In this document: piece by piece, positions 61,892 through 64,000 of the stretch
Position numbering within the stretch: position 1 is the first letter of the stretch
Layout of the letters: each line of letters starts with the position of its first letter
Source of the DNA: Enterococcus sp. 9D6_DIV0238
Lineage (GTDB): Bacteria; Bacillota; Bacilli; Lactobacillales; Enterococcaceae
Assembly: GCF_002174455.2 (NCBI RefSeq)
Contig: NZ_CP147246.1
Coordinates: forward strand, 1,515,501 to 1,579,500
Direction: 5' to 3'
Length of the DNA: 64,000 nt
Notes under the pieces: model-generated
The model's database searches: none
What the model was told of the DNA's origin: nothing
What the model saw: the letters and a program-made list of their open reading frames with translations, nothing else
Position numbers and translations under genes: made by a program

Positions 61892-62785
61892 TTAGTTCGT
61901 AAAAAAATCCTTGAGTTGTTTTAGTTTATTTCGATCGATTCCCTTTTGATTCAATGTAGCTTTCTCAAGAAAATACCTTTTCCCTTGCTCCGTTTCACTT
62001 ACTTTGGCTCCGAAAATGTAACTGATTTTAGGATCACTGCCTTGGTGAGTGATAAATGACTGCTCTGCTTTTTCAGTGACTCGCTGACCAATAAAATGAA
62101 GCTCTTCCTGACTGCCGACACAATCTAAATAATAAATCTGCGCTGAAGATCGACACGTTTCTTTCAGCAAAGTTAATCCTTGATCACCAAAACAACCTTC
62201 ATCTAAAAAGGCAAATGCCGTTTTAGAATTCGTGTGTGCAGCAATCAGACTTACTAATGCCAAAATAGAAGATGTATTTCGAACCGCGTTTTTTCGACTA
62301 GAGAGTCCTTTGGCAAGTTTACTAAACAGAAAAAAGTAAAGGCCATAACACAGGATCGCCGCCCATGTAGAAAGTTTTCCTAAATGAAATGCTTCTGTCA
62401 TGCTATTCATATAAACGACTGTAGCGACCAGCCCAAGAAGTAAAAACAAAGACAAGCTGACTAGAATGAAACGAACGGTTGCCTGTCTTTGTTTGGTCCG
62501 ATCAAATAGCTGATAAGAGCCAAAACTTCTGAGTGGTGTATCATAATAGGTACAAATGATCCGATTGGCTGTTTCAATATTTCCAACGTAGACATTGCTG
62601 GAAATATACTGTTTTTTTTGCTGATATTCGATCACCTGAATATCTTCACGCAGCTTAGCGATATCTGTGACTAATGTAGCTAAAAAACGTTGCTTTTGCT
62701 TTTTTGTCCGTCTAACTTTATTAAGGTGCTGATAGTGAAAAATCCAGTCTTCCAGCTGATCGTTTCGTTCCATCTTATGATTCAC
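61892..62785 (-). CDS. Membrane protein of unknown function in PTS operon
   Basis: 297 aa from a GTG at 62785; an ATG four codons in is an alternative. A charged, helical N-terminus (about 1-110) contains NVYVGNIETANRIICTYYDTP, which recalls M28-type peptidase edges without visible metal ligands. Two helices span about 115-165, followed by a soluble C-terminal domain with FAFLDEGCFGDQGL. I do not recognise the family. Lying between IIB and IIA of a mannose-type PTS is unusual. Confidence 0.55.
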   Translation of the reverse strand: MNHKMERNDQLEDWIFHYQHLNKVRRTKKQKQRFLATLVTDIAKLREDIQVIEYQQKKQYISSNVYVGNIETANRIICTYYDTPLRSFGSYQLFDRTKQRQATVRFILVSLSLFLLLGLVATVVYMNSMTEAFHLGKLSTWAAILCYGLYFFLFSKLAKGLSSRKNAVRNTSSILALVSLIAAHTNSKTAFAFLDEGCFGDQGLTLLKETCRSSAQIYYLDCVGSQEELHFIGQRVTEKAEQSFITHQGSDPKISYIFGAKVSETEQGKRYFLEKATLNQKGIDRNKLKQLKDFFTN

Positions 62786-62817
62786 TTCCCATCCTATCTT
62801 GACTCGTTGATCTTTTT

Positions 62818-63324
62818 TTATAAATTAAATTTTGCCAGAACTTCCTTCAGCATTGATTTAGGTGCTGAGGGTGTAGCTTGAAAATAGATATCTTCCACAC
62901 CGTAATTTTCATTCAAGTCTTTTAATTTTTCTGCATCCGATCGATTCAGATACACGGATTTTGTGACTAATAAATCTTTTTCTGGATCTTTTTGAGCAAT
63001 CCCACCAATATTCAATTCCTTCATTGGTACGCCATGTGTGACTAGATCATAAATCACACTGATCGTTTTCGTGATCAAAATGCAGTTATATTCTTTAAAA
63101 TTATACTCATCCCAATAAAATTTGGCTTTATCTGGTGTAATGACGATCGTTTTTTGTCCAGTTCGTCCCCCAGCACTTTTATATAATTCACGCATAAATT
63201 TATCTTTCGCAACCACATCATCCACCACAAAAATCGAATTTACACCGCTCTTTTGTGATAACGTCATCATGACTTGTCCATGAATCAAGCGCTCATCTAC
63301 ACGAGCTAAATTGATAACACCCAT
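62818..63324 (-). CDS. PTS mannose/fructose/sorbose-family EIIB component
   Basis: 168 aa. It starts MGVINLARVDERLIHGQVM; His15 is the phosphorylation site. DDVVAKDKFMRELYKSA and MKELNIGGIAQ follow the family pattern. Takes phosphate from IIA and passes it to the incoming sugar. It lies 24 bases after the IID gene. The substrate is not defined by sequence. Confidence 0.93.
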   Translation of the reverse strand: MGVINLARVDERLIHGQVMMTLSQKSGVNSIFVVDDVVAKDKFMRELYKSAGGRTGQKTIVITPDKAKFYWDEYNFKEYNCILITKTISVIYDLVTHGVPMKELNIGGIAQKDPEKDLLVTKSVYLNRSDAEKLKDLNENYGVEDIYFQATPSAPKSMLKEVLAKFNL

Positions 63325-63348
63325 CTCTATTCACATCCTCTTCTTGTT

Positions 63349-63999
63349 TTATAAGATCCCAATAGCAGCCAACACGATCAGGATTCCTGTCAGCCACAGT
63401 AGGGCTTGTGTCACTTTTAATCCTTTTTTCGTGTAGAACCAGTAAACGCCCATCACCACTGCAAGCGGCAAAATTCCCGGAACGATCTGATCTAAGATAT
63501 CCTGTATGACAAATTCTCGTCCTGAAATCTTAAATTGCAGTGCAGAGGATACTTTGACATAATTTCCAGCTAGGATTCCCATCATAAATAGTCCCAGTAC
63601 TGATAAGGTTTCGATCGCATTTTGAACGCCTGAACTTTGCATCAAACCTGTTGCATTACGTCCCATACTGAAGGCCTGACGTGCAAAGAAAACACCTAGG
63701 ATCGCTTGATACAAAGCAAATGCTACAAATGGGAACAATGCGCCAAGCGCACTCCCTTGTTCAGCCCACGGCACCGCTATAGCAATAAAAATGTATTGCA
63801 CTGTTCCTGAATCAATGGCATCCCCGATCCCAGCAAGTGCCCCCATCAGCCCTGCTTTCGTGTTATACATCAAATCATCCTGCATCAAAATTTCCGTGCC
63901 CTCATGTTCTTCTTGTGCACGCTGTTGCTCCATGGAAGACATCAGTCCAGTAATGACACCGCCGCCCCAGCTTAATTGTGTATTGAAAAAGAGCAGTTG
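63349..63999 (-). CDS. PTS mannose-family EIID component, 5' end outside window
   Basis: Open to the window edge, reading QLLFFNTQLSWGGGVITGLM before the internal ATG at 63942; that ATG is not the start, since IID proteins are about 270-280 aa. The visible part has GLMGALAGIGDAIDSGTVQYI, the IID hallmark, and three or four C-terminal helices. With IIC (probably upstream, outside) it forms the sugar channel. Confidence 0.92.
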   Translation of the reverse strand, partial: QLLFFNTQLSWGGGVITGLMSSMEQQRAQEEHEGTEILMQDDLMYNTKAGLMGALAGIGDAIDSGTVQYIFIAIAVPWAEQGSALGALFPFVAFALYQAILGVFFARQAFSMGRNATGLMQSSGVQNAIETLSVLGLFMMGILAGNYVKVSSALQFKISGREFVIQDILDQIVPGILPLAVVMGVYWFYTKKGLKVTQALLWLTGILIVLAAIGIL

Positions 64000-64000
64000 T

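Overview
The window is a low-GC Firmicutes chromosome segment that looks like Enterococcus, probably not E. faecalis itself. The evidence is: the fabN-fabO pair divergent from fabI, an arrangement known from E. faecalis; a NapA-type Na+/H+ antiporter of the E. hirae type; LPxTG-like surface proteins; an LXG (type VII secretion) toxin module; mannose-family PTS genes; Mga-like regulators; and dispersed double-hairpin repeats resembling the EFAR elements described in E. faecalis. No rRNA, tRNA, CRISPR array, intact insertion sequence or prophage was seen.

Layout. 1-1379: 3' part of an LRR/MucBP cell-wall protein. 1.6-9.2 kb: housekeeping and small metabolic genes, including a MoxR / DUF58 / transglutaminase operon and a D-amino-acid-oxidase-like flavoprotein. 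9.4-12.9 kb: peptide transporter, Na+/H+ antiporter, elongation factor P. 13.2-15.9 kb: LXG toxin module with two small secretion partners, a putative immunity protein and a decayed gene fragment. 16.0-25.5 kb: a catabolic cluster under a divergent PucR-type regulator, with homologues of AllH, AllF (FdrA) and AllG (YlbE), an ankyrin-TPR protein, an NCS1 permease and a purine-type deaminase; an unusual array of long hairpin repeats splits allH from allF. 25.6-28.3 kb: fatty-acid genes with a FabT-like box. 28.4-33.8 kb: acyltransferase, a GNAT gene with a poly-A frame problem, an XRE regulator, an ABC-F protein behind a leader-peptide attenuator, and a HhH/NTF2-like protein. 34.0-40.9 kb: composite repeat, Mga-like regulator, small Ig-like surface protein and a 1487-aa LPxTG adhesin. 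41.2-42.8 kb: a two-gene nuclease/sce7725-like module. 42.9-44.1 kb: AbrB-like/DUF998-type membrane protein. 44.2-52.7 kb: a surface-glycan/adhesin locus (large Ig-like protein, processive GT2, three very small membrane proteins, a WecB-like protein with altered active-site motifs) opposite a second Mga-like regulator. 53.4-56.4 kb: MarR/Old Yellow Enzyme pair and an NCS2 purine permease. 56.6-59.4 kb: lipoproteins with a DUF998 membrane protein. 59.6-64.0 kb: mannose-family PTS with UxuA and KDPG aldolase, running off the window end.

How the genes work together. The PucR cluster probably imports a nitrogenous base and strips nitrogen from it; the final carbamoyl-transfer steps resemble oxamate carbamoyltransferase, but no carbamate kinase is present here. 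The last operon probably takes up an acidic sugar through the PTS and routes it by mannonate dehydration to KDG/KDPG cleavage. The 44-52 kb locus has the parts of a membrane polysaccharide synthase with small helper proteins and is the best candidate for an undescribed system. The nuclease/sce7725 pair and the covarying hairpin array are the next most interesting. All functional names come from reading motifs by eye; no database search was possible.
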